Assembly (NCBI RefSeq): GCF_008329905.1
Contig: NZ_CP032155.1
Span: forward strand, 62,001 to 126,000
DNA: 64,000 nucleotides
Direction: 5' to 3'
Source of the DNA: Mycobacterium sp. ELW1
Lineage (GTDB): Bacteria > Actinomycetota > Actinomycetes > Mycobacteriales > Mycobacteriaceae
Numbering within the stretch: the first letter of the stretch is position 1; each line of letters begins with the position of its first letter. Positions 40,795 to 51,879 of this stretch are shown here, piece after piece. A program made the position numbers and the translations under genes. Below the pieces are notes generated by a model that saw only the letters and a list, made by a program, of their open reading frames with translations, was not told the origin of the DNA and made no database searches.

Positions 40795-43700
40795 TCATAG
40801 CGACACCGGCACCGAACGGTCAAGTGCGGTCAGGTTGTTGCCGAGCGGATCGCCCAGCGCCACCATGCTCTGGAAGTACTCGATCACCCGCTTGCGTGAG
40901 ACGTCCAGTGCGGGCCATTGCGGCCAGTCCCAGGTGTCGTTCATGAACGGTTGCATCTGATCGTGGCTGAGAACGGTCAGATGGTTGACGTCGTGGGCGG
41001 TGGCGGAGCCCTCCAGGACGAGGCGGCCATTTGCCCGATCGTGCATCCATCCGCCGTAGTGCGGCTCCATTTTCAGGGTGTCGATGAAGGCCGTCTGACC
41101 ACCGGTGTTCATCAGGTACTCGGCGAAGCCGGTATGGCCGTACTGCGCGACCATGGCCATCACATCGGCTGCCGAGCCGAGCCGCGCTGTCCGCTCGATG
41201 TCCGCCACGATCTGCGGGGTGTACTTGTCGTCGGCTATCCAGCCGACTTTCGCGCCCTGCATGGCGTAATACAGTCCGACGCCCTGCAGATCCTGGTTCC
41301 AGGCCTGCGCGTTGTTGGTCAGCTTGTTGGCGAACGCCCAATCACCGACATCCTCGAGGGCTACCGTGCCCAGGCCGGCGAACTTGCGTTGGTCGTTGTA
41401 GGCGACCAGCGCCTCGGTTGTGATGGCCGTCCGGCCGCCCGCGAGCGCGTCCATACCGGTGTGGCTGCTGCCGTGGAACATACCGAACGACATGATGTCG
41501 GTGTACTGGCCGCTTGCGGGGGATCGGGCATCGGCATCCCGGGGTCGGTCGGCGGTGTCTGCGTGCCGCTGCCGGTGGAGGTACCCACCGGGCGATCGAG
41601 GATCGTTCCCATGCCGGTTGCGTCGGTGAGCGTCGCCCCGGAAGGATTCGACAACATGACGGTGAACGTCTCGCTGTTTTCCGTCAGGGAGTCGCTCTTC
41701 ACCGGAACCGTGATGATCTTCTGGGTCTCGCCCGGCGCGAAAGTGACTGTGCCCGTGACGCTGAGGTAGTCGAGGCCCGCGGTCGCGGTGCCGTTCGACG
41801 TCGCGTATTGCACCGTCACCTTCTGAGTGGACGGCGCGGCCAACGTCACCACGAACGACGCCACCGACGTGCCGCTTCCTCCGGAGAACTCGATGGGCGT
41901 CAGGTAGGCCATCTTGTTCTGATTGATCGTCTTCCAGTCGTCGGCCAGGATGCCGCCGGTATCACCGGAATTGGGGTTCCACGACCAGTACGTCCAACTC
42001 ATGTCCTCGGTCCCGGCCGCGATGTCGACCGTGCCGTTGTTGTCGAAATCGCCGGACAGGTAGGACGTCAGCGCCTCGAACCAGACGACGTCCTTGGGAT
42101 CGGTGAGTTTGGTGCCGAACTCGCCGACGTAGATCGGCGCGATGTTGTCCTCGTAGATGTAGCCCCAGGCTTTGCGGAAGACGCTGGGCAGGTTGGCCCC
42201 GAAGTTGGCGGTCTGGAACCACGGTTGGGCGTACACGGAGTTCGGATAGTCGTGCGGTGAGTAGACGACCCGGTTGGGCACGGTGAGTACGATCGGGCGG
42301 TCCTTCACGCCCATCAGGTTGCCGCCCCACCAGTAGCTCTGGCCTTGGTAGGTGCCGACGCCTTCGACGAACAGCAGTAGATTCGGATTCGCCTGCAGAA
42401 CAGCGTTTCCGGCGCGTTCCGCCGCCCGTGCCCAGTCGTTCGTGCCGCCGCCGCCCCAGGTCCCGTTGTACGGCTCGTTGTGAAGGTCGAAACCGATGAC
42501 GGTCGGATTGTCCTTGTAGCGGGTGGCCAGCATCTGCCAGTCGGAGACCCATTGGTCTTCGGAGTATTGGCTGTTGTACCAGAGGCCGTTCTCACTCGTT
42601 CCCGCACCGGCGGTGCTGCGGTGGTGGTCGAGGATGACCCGCATCCCGTTCTGACCGGCGTAGGCGATGATCTGATCCAGCACCTGCATACGGGACAGCC
42701 CTTGCAGGTCGGGGTTCAGGTTGTAGTTGATACCGGACGGTGCGGCCGTGGTGTGCAGCATCGCGCTGGAGTACGGGATGCGAATGGTGTTGAAGCCCTG
42801 GGCTGACATCTGGTCGATCATGTCTTTGTAGTTGCGGGTCCACAGGCCGTCCGGCACACCGTTGGTGCCCTCCGCGCCGAACCAGTTGACGCCCGAGATC
42901 TGCACGGGTTTGCCTTGGGAATCCAGAATTTGGTTGCCCGAGGTGTGCAGGAATCCTGCCGCGATTCCCGTGGAACCGGGCTCCGTCGCCGATGCGTCGG
43001 AGATGCTGAGGCCCGGTGTTGTCGCGACGTCGTCGTTGGTGATGGTGCCGGTGGCGGTGCCGCGGGCGATGGTCGCCCCGGAGGGGTTGGACAGCGTGAC
43101 GGTGAAGGTTTCGCTGGGTTCGACGGTCGTGTCACCGGCGACTTTGACGGTGACGGTCTGGGAGGTCACGCCGGCTGCGAAGGTGAGAGTGCCTGTGGTG
43201 CTGGTGAAGTCGGCTCCGGCGGTGGCGGTGCCGTTCGCGGTGGTGTAGCCGACGGTGACGGGTGTGGTGGCGGCCTTCGACAGCGTGACGGTGAAGGTGG
43301 CGTTGGTCGAGCCGCTGTTGCCTTCGGCGATCGTCGTATCGGCGATCGAGATGGTGGGGGTGGTCGGCGGGGTGCTGACGGCGACACCGTTGACCTTGAG
43401 GTTGGTCGGCGCCGAACCGACGGCGCCCGGGGTGGCCTGATAGCCGAACGACGTGCTCTGGCCGGCCGCGACGGTGGCGTTGTAGGCCACGTTGCTGATC
43501 ACGTAGTGGGTGCCGACGTGGCTGGTGATCTGGCCGTTCCAGATGTTGGTGATCTGTGCGGGAGTATCGAATTCGACAGTCCAGCCATTGAGGTTCTGGC
43601 CTGCGGTCACCGTGATGTTCGCGTTGTGGCCCGAACCCCAGTCACTGGCCACGCTGTAGGTGACCGAGTTGGTGCCCGGGTTCGACGCGACGTCGTCGTT

Positions 43701-45050
43701 GGTGATGGTGCCGGTGGCGGTGCCGCGGGAGATGGTCGCCCCGGAGGGGTTGGACAGCGTGACGGTGAAGGTTTCGCTGGGTTCGACGGTCGTGTCACCG
43801 GCGACTTTGACGGTGACGGTCTGGGAGGTCACGCCGGCTGCGAAGGTGAGAGTGCCTGTGGTGCTGGTGAAGTCGGCTCCGGCGGTGGCGGTGCCGTTCG
43901 CGGTGGTGTAGCCGACGGTGACGGGTGTGGTGGCGGCCTTCGACAGCGTGACGGTGAAGGTGGCGTTGGTCGAGCCGCTGTTGCCTTCGGCGACTGTCGC
44001 ATCCGCGATGGAGACGCTGGGGGTGGTCGGCGGGGTGCTGACGGCGACACCGTTGACCTTGAGGTTGGTCGGTGCCGAGGCGAGCGCCCCCGGGGTGGCT
44101 TGGAAGCCGAAGGTCGTGCTCTTGCCTGCGGCGACGGCACCGTTGTAGGCCACGTTGCTGATCACGTAGTGGGTGCCGACGTGGCTGGTGATCTGGCCGT
44201 TCCAGATGTTGGTGATCTGTGCGGGTGAATCGAATTCGACCGTCCAGCCGTTCACGGCGGCGCTACCTGCGGTCACGGTGATGTTGGCGGTGTGGCCCGA
44301 CCCCCAGTCGGAGACCACGCTGTAGGTGGCGGTGGGTGTCGAACTCGTGAGCGCGGCTGCTTTCCCGGTGGCCCGCGGCATGGCCAGCAGCGACTGCGTC
44401 TGCCGGTACAACCCGGCAAGCAGATCGTGAAGCGGGTTACCGACCGGCAGGGCCGGGATGACCGGAGCGATCCCCAGCGAGCGCAGAACCTGCGCCGGCG
44501 ACGGAAGGGAAACAGGGACCTGCAGCAGACTCGGCGGCGCGAATGCGGGCGCCGGCATTCGCGCCGCGGCCGGTGTTGCGGCGGCGTCCGGCGCGGCACC
44601 GGTGAGCGTGTCCGTCAAAGCCGGCGTCACGTTGCTGTTCGATTCGACCGTTCTGGTGCGCACCGACGTGGTATCCGTCGTCGTCCTGTTGCCAGACGAC
44701 GGTCGCGGGGTGGGCCGGAAAGTTAGCGTGCCGGATGCCTTCGGGGACTCGGTACCCGTTGAAGCCGATCCGGCGGTGGCGGTCTTCGGCGTCTGCTGGC
44801 GCGCGGTATGGCCACCGGGGGACTTGCCGGACGAGGTGTCGCGCGCCGCGCTGTCGGTGGACGATGCGCCAGCGGTATCCGCATGTGCCAGCCCAGAGCC
44901 TGTTGTCAGGGCGGCGCCGACGCCCAGGCTCAGCGCCCCGACTCCCAGCCAGCCGTACGGTTGCCTGCGCCGGCGGTGGCGCGGTCCGCGCTTGGGGCCG
45001 TCGATGGCGATCTTGGCTGCATCCCCGGTATGACGTGCCGCAGCATTCAT
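40795..45050 (-). CDS. Secreted multimodular GH5 cellulase with CBM2 and Calx-beta modules (one-base frameshift)
   Basis: From ATG 45050 (RBS GGAGGAAGG): long basic N-terminus and signal peptide cleaved after AHA57; Pro/Thr/Ala linker to ~240; CBM2-like module 241-336; Calx-beta 345-454; second CBM2-like module ~463-557; second Calx-beta ~566-675; GH5 catalytic domain ~690-1040 with acid/base E859 in 'DLHNEP' and nucleophile E977 in 'VGEFGT'; third Calx-beta ~1050-1150. The frame then breaks at a run of five Gs (41518-41522); adding one base continues into a 230-residue C-terminal region (to 40795) that I do not recognise. Restored length 1418 residues. Exported plant-cell-wall or cellulose-binding hydrolase. 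Confidence 0.88.
43024..43993 (-). repeat. Two near-identical 307-bp blocks (Calx-beta coding), period 663 bp
   Basis: 43024-43330 and 43687-43993 are almost identical at DNA level (few changes, e.g. one near the start of the block). With the flanking CBM2-like parts, a 221-codon module has been duplicated recently. Such near-identity invites recombination or misassembly. Confidence 0.85.
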
Positions 45051-45316
45051 TGCTATGCCCTTCCTCCACGAGAGTTCACAGCGTTGCTGAAAGGTGCAGC
45101 GATGTCACGCATTTCGTCGAAAGTCGGCTCAAAAAGGTCTTTGCTGTGTACATGGTCTGGACAAATTTGGCGGGGGCGTCAAAGGCCTGGACACCGCGGG
45201 GGCCGGTTGGCTAGGCGCACTGGACGCACCGGCACGGCGGGTTGGGCGTGATTTTGGGGCCGTGGCGCCGGGCTCGCGCGGCGGCGATGTCTCCCGGCGC
45301 GGCTACGGTGATCCCG
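45051..45316. other. Divergent intergenic region between cellulase and recC
   Basis: 266 bp holding the two divergent promoters. The cellulase ribosome-binding site is at its left edge. I see no small gene with good coding character, no strong palindrome and no RNA-like structure here. Confidence 0.5.
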
Positions 45317-48300
45317 ATGGCTCTGCACCTGCACCGCGCCGAGCGAACGGACCTGCTCGCCGACGGTCTCGGCGCGCTGCTGGCTGTCCCGCAATCAGAC
45401 CCGTTCGCCAGTGAGCTGGTGGTGGTGCCGGCCCGGGGTGTGGAGCGTTGGCTCAGTCAGCGGCTGTCGCACGTCCTGGGCGGCGGGGACGGCACCGGGG
45501 GTGTCTGCGCCGGGGTGTCGTTCCGGTCGCCGGCGTCGTTGATCGCCGAGATCGCGGGAACCGATGACGACGATCCGTGGTCGCCCGACGCGATGGCCTG
45601 GCCGCTGCTCGAGGTCATCGACGCCAGCCTCGACGAGCCGTGGTGCCAGACCCTGGCCACCCACCTCGGGCACTTCGTGGCCGACGAGGAGAAGGAGCTG
45701 CGGCGCGGCAGGCGCTACGCGGTGGCCCGCCGGCTCGCCGCGCTGTTCGCCTCCTACGCCCGCCAGCGCCCCCGGCTGCTGATCGAGTGGCTGGCCGGCG
45801 AGGCCGACGGTCTCGACGTCGACCTGCGCTGGCAGCCACACCTATGGCGTGCCCTGGTCGCCAGGATGGGCATCGACCCGCCACACGAGCGGCACGCGAA
45901 AACACTTGCCCGGCTCACTGAGTCGGGCGCGGACCTGCCGGCCAGGTTGTCGCTGTTCGGGCACACCCGGCTGCCGAGCACCGACATCGAACTCATCGGC
46001 GCGCTGGCCGAACACCACGATGTGCACCTGTGGCTGCCGCATCCCAGTGCCGCGCTGTGGACCGCGCTGAGCGACGTGCGGGGCACCGTGGCGCGCAGCG
46101 AGGACACCAGCCACCGTCTCGCCGCCCACCCGTTGCTGGCCACCCTTGGCCGCGACGTCCGCGAACTCCAGCGCGGACTGCCCGCCTCGGTGGCCACCGA
46201 CGAGTTCCTGGGCGCCGAACGTCTTCCGGACACGCTGCTGGGCTGGCTGCAATCCGATATCGCTGCCAATGCCGAACGGCCGCAGGGGCGTTCGTACACC
46301 GGCGACCGATCGGTACAGGTGCACAGCTGCCACGGCGCGGCCCGCCAGGTCGACGTATTGCGCGAGGTCCTGCTCGGTCTGCTCGCCGAGGACCGCACGC
46401 TGGAACCGCGCGACATCCTGGTGATGTGCCCGGACATCGAGACGTACGCGCCGTTGATCGTCGCGGACTTCGGCCTCGGCGACGTGGTGCCCGGAGCGCA
46501 TCCCGCCCACCAGCTTCGGGTGCGGCTGGCCGATCGTGCGCTGATCCAGACCAACCCGCTGCTGGGGGTGGCGGCGAAGCTGCTGGCGCTGGCCGGCAGC
46601 CGGGTGACGGCGACCGAGGTGTTGGACTTCGCCCATGTGGAACCGGTGCGGGCGCGATTCGCCTTCACCGACGACGACCTGGAGACCATCACCCGTTGGG
46701 TGCAGCAGGCCAACATCCGGTGGGGCTTCGATGCCGAGCACCGCGCCCCGTTCGGGATCCCGTTCATCCAGAACACCTGGCGGTTCGGCCTGGATCGGGT
46801 GCTCGCCGGGGTCGCGATGTCCGATGATTCGAAGGACTGGCTGGACGTCACGCTGCCGCTGGACGATGTCGGCTCCAACAGCGTCGAGCTGGCCGGCCGG
46901 CTCGCCGAGTATGTGAATCGGCTGCAGCACGTCGTCGACTCGCTGAGCGGCGTCCGTCCGCTGACGCAGTGGCTGGCCGCACTGCAGGACGGTGTCGGCA
47001 TGCTCACGGTGACCACCGGTGACGACGCCTGGCAGACCAGTCAGCTGCAACGCGAGTTCGGCGACGTCCTGACCTCTGCCGGGACCCGGGCGGGCACCGA
47101 TCTGCGGCTGCCGGATGTCACCGCCCTGCTGGGCCGGCATCTCTCCGGACGGCCCACCCGGGCGAACTTCCGCACCGGCACATTGACGGTGTGCACCATG
47201 GTTCCGATGCGCTCGGTGCCGCACCGGGTGGTGTGCCTGGTCGGCTTGGACGACACCGTGTTTCCCCGGATCGGCGTGGTCGATGGCGACGACGTGCTGG
47301 CCCGCGACCCGCGGACGGGTGAGCGCGACATCCGCTCCGAGGACCGCCAGTTGCTGCTGGACGCGATCTGCGCCGCCACCGACAAGCTGGTGATCACCTA
47401 CACGGGAGCCAACGAGTACTCCGGGCAACCCCGGCCGCCGGCGGTTCCGCTCGCCGAGCTGCTCGACGCGCTGGACCGCACCACCGAGGCGCCGGTGCGC
47501 GAGGAGATTCTCATTCGGCACCCGTTGCAGCCCTTCGATGTTCGCAATGTGACGCCGGGTGCGCTCGGGGTGCCCGCCGAACCGTTCACCTTCGACTCGA
47601 GCGTTCTCGCTGCCGCGTCGATCACCGGTGGTCACCGCCCCGAACAGCCTGACCTGCTGGCGAATCCGCTGCCCGCACCCGGCCCCGACGATGTCACGCT
47701 GGCCGATCTGTCGAAGTTCTTCGCCAACCCTGTCAAAGGCTTCTTCACCGCCCTCGACGTGACGCTGCCGTGGGACGTCGAGGGCGTCGAGGACGCCATG
47801 CCCGTCGAGATCGACAACCTTCAGCAGTGGACCGTCGGGCAGCGGCTGCTCACCGACATGCTCGCCGGAATGGATCCCGACCGGGCCGGGCAGGCCGAAT
47901 GGCGCCGCGGCACGTTGCCGCCGGGGCGGCTGGGTTGGCGGACCGCCAGCGAATTACGCGACCAGGCAACGGAACTGGCTCGGGCGGCGCTGGCCCATCG
48001 AACCGGTACCCCACACGCCTACGACGTGGACGTCGATCTGGGCGGCGGCCGTCGCCTCACCGGCACCGTGTCCGGCGTGTACGGCAAGCGGCTTGTGGAG
48101 GTGACGTTCTCCAAACTGGATGCCCCGCACCTGCTGCGGGCCTGGATCCCGATGCTGGCCCTGTGTGCGGCATATCCGGGGCAGTGGACCGCGGTGTGCA
48201 TCGGCAGGCAGCGGCGTCGAAACGGAGTGGTCGAGCGCGTTCTGGGGGCGCCGCAGGAGGACCCGGCCGTGCTGCTGCGGGATCTGGTCGCGATCTACGA

Positions 48301-48580
48301 TGCCGGCCGCCGCGAACCGATTCCCCTGCCCATCAAGACGTCTCATGCGTGGGCGATCGCACGCATCAGCGGCCAGGACCCCCGAAGCGAAGCGTGGTCG
48401 AAGTGGCGGTACGAACGTGATGACCGCGCCATCGAGCGGGTCTGGGGCCGGGAGCCCGATCTGGACCCGTTGCTGACCGAACCGCGCCCCGGGGAGGAAG
48501 CGCCCGGTGAGCTGACCCGGTTGGGGGCCTATGCGACGCGGCTGTGGGCACCGCTGCTGCGTGCCGAGGACGGTGCCTGA
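45317..48580 (+). CDS. recC: Exodeoxyribonuclease V subunit gamma, RecC
   Basis: 1087 residues from ATG 45317; the longer frame to 45242 lacks support. N-terminal 'LHLHRAERTDLLADGLG' and 'VVVPARGVERWLSQRLS' are RecC hallmarks; helicase-like domains without functional Walker motifs follow, and a C-terminal inactivated nuclease-like fold ends the protein. RecC scans for Chi and splits the duplex in RecBCD. Overlaps recB by one base (TGATG). In mycobacteria RecBCD serves mainly single-strand annealing repair, while AdnAB handles recombination. Confidence 0.95.
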   Translation: MALHLHRAERTDLLADGLGALLAVPQSDPFASELVVVPARGVERWLSQRLSHVLGGGDGTGGVCAGVSFRSPASLIAEIAGTDDDDPWSPDAMAWPLLEVIDASLDEPWCQTLATHLGHFVADEEKELRRGRRYAVARRLAALFASYARQRPRLLIEWLAGEADGLDVDLRWQPHLWRALVARMGIDPPHERHAKTLARLTESGADLPARLSLFGHTRLPSTDIELIGALAEHHDVHLWLPHPSAALWTALSDVRGTVARSEDTSHRLAAHPLLATLGRDVRELQRGLPASVATDEFLGAERLPDTLLGWLQSDIAANAERPQGRSYTGDRSVQVHSCHGAARQVDVLREVLLGLLAEDRTLEPRDILVMCPDIETYAPLIVADFGLGDVVPGAHPAHQLRVRLADRALIQTNPLLGVAAKLLALAGSRVTATEVLDFAHVEPVRARFAFTDDDLETITRWVQQANIRWGFDAEHRAPFGIPFIQNTWRFGLDRVLAGVAMSDDSKDWLDVTLPLDDVGSNSVELAGRLAEYVNRLQHVVDSLSGVRPLTQWLAALQDGVGMLTVTTGDDAWQTSQLQREFGDVLTSAGTRAGTDLRLPDVTALLGRHLSGRPTRANFRTGTLTVCTMVPMRSVPHRVVCLVGLDDTVFPRIGVVDGDDVLARDPRTGERDIRSEDRQLLLDAICAATDKLVITYTGANEYSGQPRPPAVPLAELLDALDRTTEAPVREEILIRHPLQPFDVRNVTPGALGVPAEPFTFDSSVLAAASITGGHRPEQPDLLANPLPAPGPDDVTLADLSKFFANPVKGFFTALDVTLPWDVEGVEDAMPVEIDNLQQWTVGQRLLTDMLAGMDPDRAGQAEWRRGTLPPGRLGWRTASELRDQATELARAALAHRTGTPHAYDVDVDLGGGRRLTGTVSGVYGKRLVEVTFSKLDAPHLLRAWIPMLALCAAYPGQWTAVCIGRQRRRNGVVERVLGAPQEDPAVLLRDLVAIYDAGRREPIPLPIKTSHAWAIARISGQDPRSEAWSKWRYERDDRAIERVWGREPDLDPLLTEPRPGEEAPGELTRLGAYATRLWAPLLRAEDGA

Positions 48581-51500
48581 TGGACCAGTTCGATCTGCTG
48601 GGCCCCTTGCCGGAGCACGGTTCGACCACCGTGCTGGAAGCCAGCGCCGGGACGGGCAAGACGTTCACGCTCGCCGCGTTGGTGACCCGCTATGTGGCCG
48701 AGGGCCGGGCCAGGCTGGACCAAATGCTGTTGATTACGTTCAGTCGCGCGGCCACCCAGGAGCTACGGGAGCGCGTACGTCACGCGCTGCAGGAGGCACT
48801 GAGCGCGTTCGACGACCCGGAACTGGCCCAGCGCAGCGACGTTCTCGCTGCGCTCACCCACGGTGCACCAGCCGAACTGGCCGAACGTCGACACCGATTG
48901 CGCGACGCGCTGGCCGGTTTCGATGCCGCCACCATTGCCACCACCCACCAGTTCTGCCATCTGGTGCTGAAATCCCTTGGTGTCGCGGGGGACACCGATT
49001 CCCATGTGACGCTTGCCGAGAGCTTGGACGAACTGGTTGCCGAGATCGTCGATGATCTGTACCTGGCCCACTTCGGCCAGGAGCGTGAGCAGCCGCCGAT
49101 CAGCCGCGGTGAGGCGCTGAAGCTGGGGCGCGAGGTGGTCGCCAATCCGGGCACGGAGCTGCGGCCGCTGAATCCGACGCCGGGCTCGCAGCCCGCGGTC
49201 CGGGTCGGCTTCGCCAACGATGTTCTGGCCGAGTTGGATCGGCGCAAACGCCGCCGCGGGATCCTCAGCTACGACGATCTGCTCGGCCGGCTGGCCGATG
49301 CACTGGAATCGGCCGAGTCGCCGGCCGCGACCCGCATGCACCAGCGGTGGTCAGTGGTGATGGTCGACGAGTTCCAGGACACCGATCCGGTCCAATGGCA
49401 GGTGATCGAGCGCGCGTTCAGCGGACAGTCGACGCTGATCCTCATCGGCGATCCCAAGCAGGCAATCTATGCCTTCCGCGGTGGGGACATCGTCACCTAC
49501 CTGCATGCCGCCAAGACCGCGGGCCGCCGCCGCACCCTCGGCGTGAACTGGCGCAGTGATTCGGTTCTGGTCGACCGCCTGCAAAACGTGCTGGGCGGCG
49601 CCGAGCTCGGCGATCCGGACATCAAAGTCCTTCCGGTGCAGGCCCACCACCGCGGCCACCGATTGGCGGGTGCGCCGCGCAACGACCCGTTCCGGCTGCG
49701 GGTGGTCAGCAGGGAAAGCTTCGGGCAACGGGGTACCCGCACCATCCGAATGGACGCCTTACGCCCACACATCGCCGCCGACCTGGCGGCCGACATCGCC
49801 GTGTTGTTGGCGAGCAAGGCCACCTTCGATGGCAGGCCCTTGCAGGCCAATGACATTGCCGTCATCACCGAAAGCCACGCCGATGCCCGGGCGTGCTTCG
49901 ATGCGCTGGTGGCCGCGGGCGTCCCGGCCGTCTATACCGGTGACACCGATGTGCTCAAGTCGCAGGCCGCTGACGACTGGCTGAGCCTGCTGGAGGCCTT
50001 CGACCAGTTGCACCGGCCTGGCCTGGTGCGCGCCGCCGCGACCACGATGTTCTTCGGCAAGACCGCCGAGGACCTCGCCACCGGCGGTGAGGTACTGACC
50101 GACCGGATCGCGGATACCCTGCGGCAGTGGGCTGATCATGCGCGTGAGGCCGGCGTGGCGGCGGTATTCGAGGCGGCGCAACTGGCGGGGATGGGTCGCC
50201 GGGTGCTGTCGTGGGCCGGCGGCGAACGCAACATGACCGACCTTGCCCACGTCACCCAGCTGCTGCACGAGGTGTCCCACCGGGAACAGTTCAGCCTCAC
50301 CGCATTACGCGACTGGCTGCGCACCCAGCGCGAGGAGCGCAGCGGGGCGCCGGAACGAAACCGGCGCCTGGACAGTGACGCCGCCGCGGTGCAGATCATG
50401 ACGGTGTGGGTGAGCAAGGGGCTGCAGTTCCCCATCGTCTATCTGCCCTTCACGTTTAACCGCTATGTGCGCAGCGAGGATCTGGTCCGTTTCCACGACC
50501 GGGAGCGGCGCTGCCTGCACGTCGGCGGCGACCAGAGTGCCGAGCTGGCGACCGCGCAGCGGCTCGGCAGGCAGGAGTCCGCAGGTGAGGAGACCAGGCT
50601 GACATATGTCGCGATGACGCGGGCGCAGTCGCAGGTGGTGGCGTGGTGGGCGCCGTCCTGGGATGAACCCAACGGCGGCCTGTCGCGGCTGCTGCGGGGC
50701 CGCCGCCCCGGACAGAGCACGGTTCCGGACCGCTGCGATCCCGAACGGGTCGACGACGCCGACGCGGTGGCGCTGCTGAGGGAATGGGAGACCGTGGGCG
50801 GCCCGGTGCTGGAAGAGTCAATCGTCGCCGAGCCTGTCGAGCTGGCCGTGCAGCAGCCACGAGAAGACCTCGGTGTCAGGCACTTTCATCGCGCGATCGA
50901 CACCACGTGGCGGCGAACCTCGTACTCTGGCCTGATCCGAGCTGCTGAGACGACCGGGGTCGGCAGCGAGCCCGAGGTGATCCAGCTCGACGACGAGGTC
51001 GCCGACATCGCGGTGAGCGCACCGCCGTCGGGAGCTGACCTGCCCTCCCCGATGGCCGACCTGCCCACCGGCGCCACGTTCGGCAGCCTGGTGCACGCGG
51101 TCCTCGAAACCGCCGACCCGTTCGCCGCCGACCTGGCGACCGAGCTGCACACCCAGATCGACCGGCACTCGGTGTGGTGGCCGGTGGATGTCGACGCGAC
51201 GGAACTGGCCGCCGCCCTGGTTCCGATGCACGACACCCCGCTCGGCCCGTTGGCCGACGGGCTGACCCTGCGCCAGATCGGGTTGCGGGACCGGTTGTGC
51301 GAGATGGACTTCGAGTTCCCGCTGTCCGGCGGCGATCGGGGAACGGGCCGACCCGAGACCCGGCTGGCTGATGTCGGCCGGCTGCTGAGTGAGCACCTGC
51401 CGGCCGACGACCCGCTGGCGCCCTATGTCGAGCGGCTCAGCGGCGGCCCTCTCGGCGCGCAGTCGTTGCGCGGCTACCTGTCCGGGTCTGTCGACGCGGT

Positions 51501-51879
51501 GCTGCGAATACCTGACGGTGCGGGGCATCGCTATCTGGTGGTCGACTACAAAACCAACTGGCTGGGGGAGGCCGACCGCCCGCTGTCGGCCGCCGACTAT
51601 GACCGCGAGCGGATGGCCGAGGCGATGTTGCATTCCGACTATCCCCTGCAGGCGTTGTTGTACAGCGTTGTGCTGCACCGGTTCCTGCGGTGGCGCCAGC
51701 CGGGGTACCGGCCGGAGCAACATCTCGGTGGCGTGCTGTACCTGTTCGTCCGCGGCATGTGCGGCCCGGACACGCCCACCGCCGGCGAGCACCCCGCCGG
51801 GGTGTTCAGCTGGCGACCACCCGCAGCGCTGGTGATGGCGGTGTCCGACCTGCTCGACGGCCCGGGGGTGGCGGCATGA
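48580..51879 (+). CDS. recB: Exodeoxyribonuclease V subunit beta, RecB
   Basis: 1099 residues. SF1A helicase motifs: Walker A 'EASAGTGKTFTL' (K27), motif II 'VDEFQDTD', motif III 'GDPKQAIYAFRGGD', late motif 'TYVAMTRAQSQV'. C-terminal RecB nuclease domain carries 'VVDYKTNWLG' with the catalytic Asp and Lys, so helicase and nuclease both look intact. ATG overlaps the recC stop; its own stop overlaps recD by four bases. Confidence 0.96.
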   Translation: MDQFDLLGPLPEHGSTTVLEASAGTGKTFTLAALVTRYVAEGRARLDQMLLITFSRAATQELRERVRHALQEALSAFDDPELAQRSDVLAALTHGAPAELAERRHRLRDALAGFDAATIATTHQFCHLVLKSLGVAGDTDSHVTLAESLDELVAEIVDDLYLAHFGQEREQPPISRGEALKLGREVVANPGTELRPLNPTPGSQPAVRVGFANDVLAELDRRKRRRGILSYDDLLGRLADALESAESPAATRMHQRWSVVMVDEFQDTDPVQWQVIERAFSGQSTLILIGDPKQAIYAFRGGDIVTYLHAAKTAGRRRTLGVNWRSDSVLVDRLQNVLGGAELGDPDIKVLPVQAHHRGHRLAGAPRNDPFRLRVVSRESFGQRGTRTIRMDALRPHIAADLAADIAVLLASKATFDGRPLQANDIAVITESHADARACFDALVAAGVPAVYTGDTDVLKSQAADDWLSLLEAFDQLHRPGLVRAAATTMFFGKTAEDLATGGEVLTDRIADTLRQWADHAREAGVAAVFEAAQLAGMGRRVLSWAGGERNMTDLAHVTQLLHEVSHREQFSLTALRDWLRTQREERSGAPERNRRLDSDAAAVQIMTVWVSKGLQFPIVYLPFTFNRYVRSEDLVRFHDRERRCLHVGGDQSAELATAQRLGRQESAGEETRLTYVAMTRAQSQVVAWWAPSWDEPNGGLSRLLRGRRPGQSTVPDRCDPERVDDADAVALLREWETVGGPVLEESIVAEPVELAVQQPREDLGVRHFHRAIDTTWRRTSYSGLIRAAETTGVGSEPEVIQLDDEVADIAVSAPPSGADLPSPMADLPTGATFGSLVHAVLETADPFAADLATELHTQIDRHSVWWPVDVDATELAAALVPMHDTPLGPLADGLTLRQIGLRDRLCEMDFEFPLSGGDRGTGRPETRLADVGRLLSEHLPADDPLAPYVERLSGGPLGAQSLRGYLSGSVDAVLRIPDGAGHRYLVVDYKTNWLGEADRPLSAADYDRERMAEAMLHSDYPLQALLYSVVLHRFLRWRQPGYRPEQHLGGVLYLFVRGMCGPDTPTAGEHPAGVFSWRPPAALVMAVSDLLDGPGVAA

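Noticed and set aside
43024..43993. CRISPR-like array
   Set aside because: Only two long repeats (307 bp) that encode protein; no short regular repeats with unique spacers and no cas genes.
42915..44228. 437-codon Gly/Arg/Asp-rich frame on the plus strand
   Set aside because: It is antisense to the repeated CBM2/Calx-beta modules of the cellulase; repetitive GC-rich DNA gives open shadow frames. No start context and no protein family likeness.
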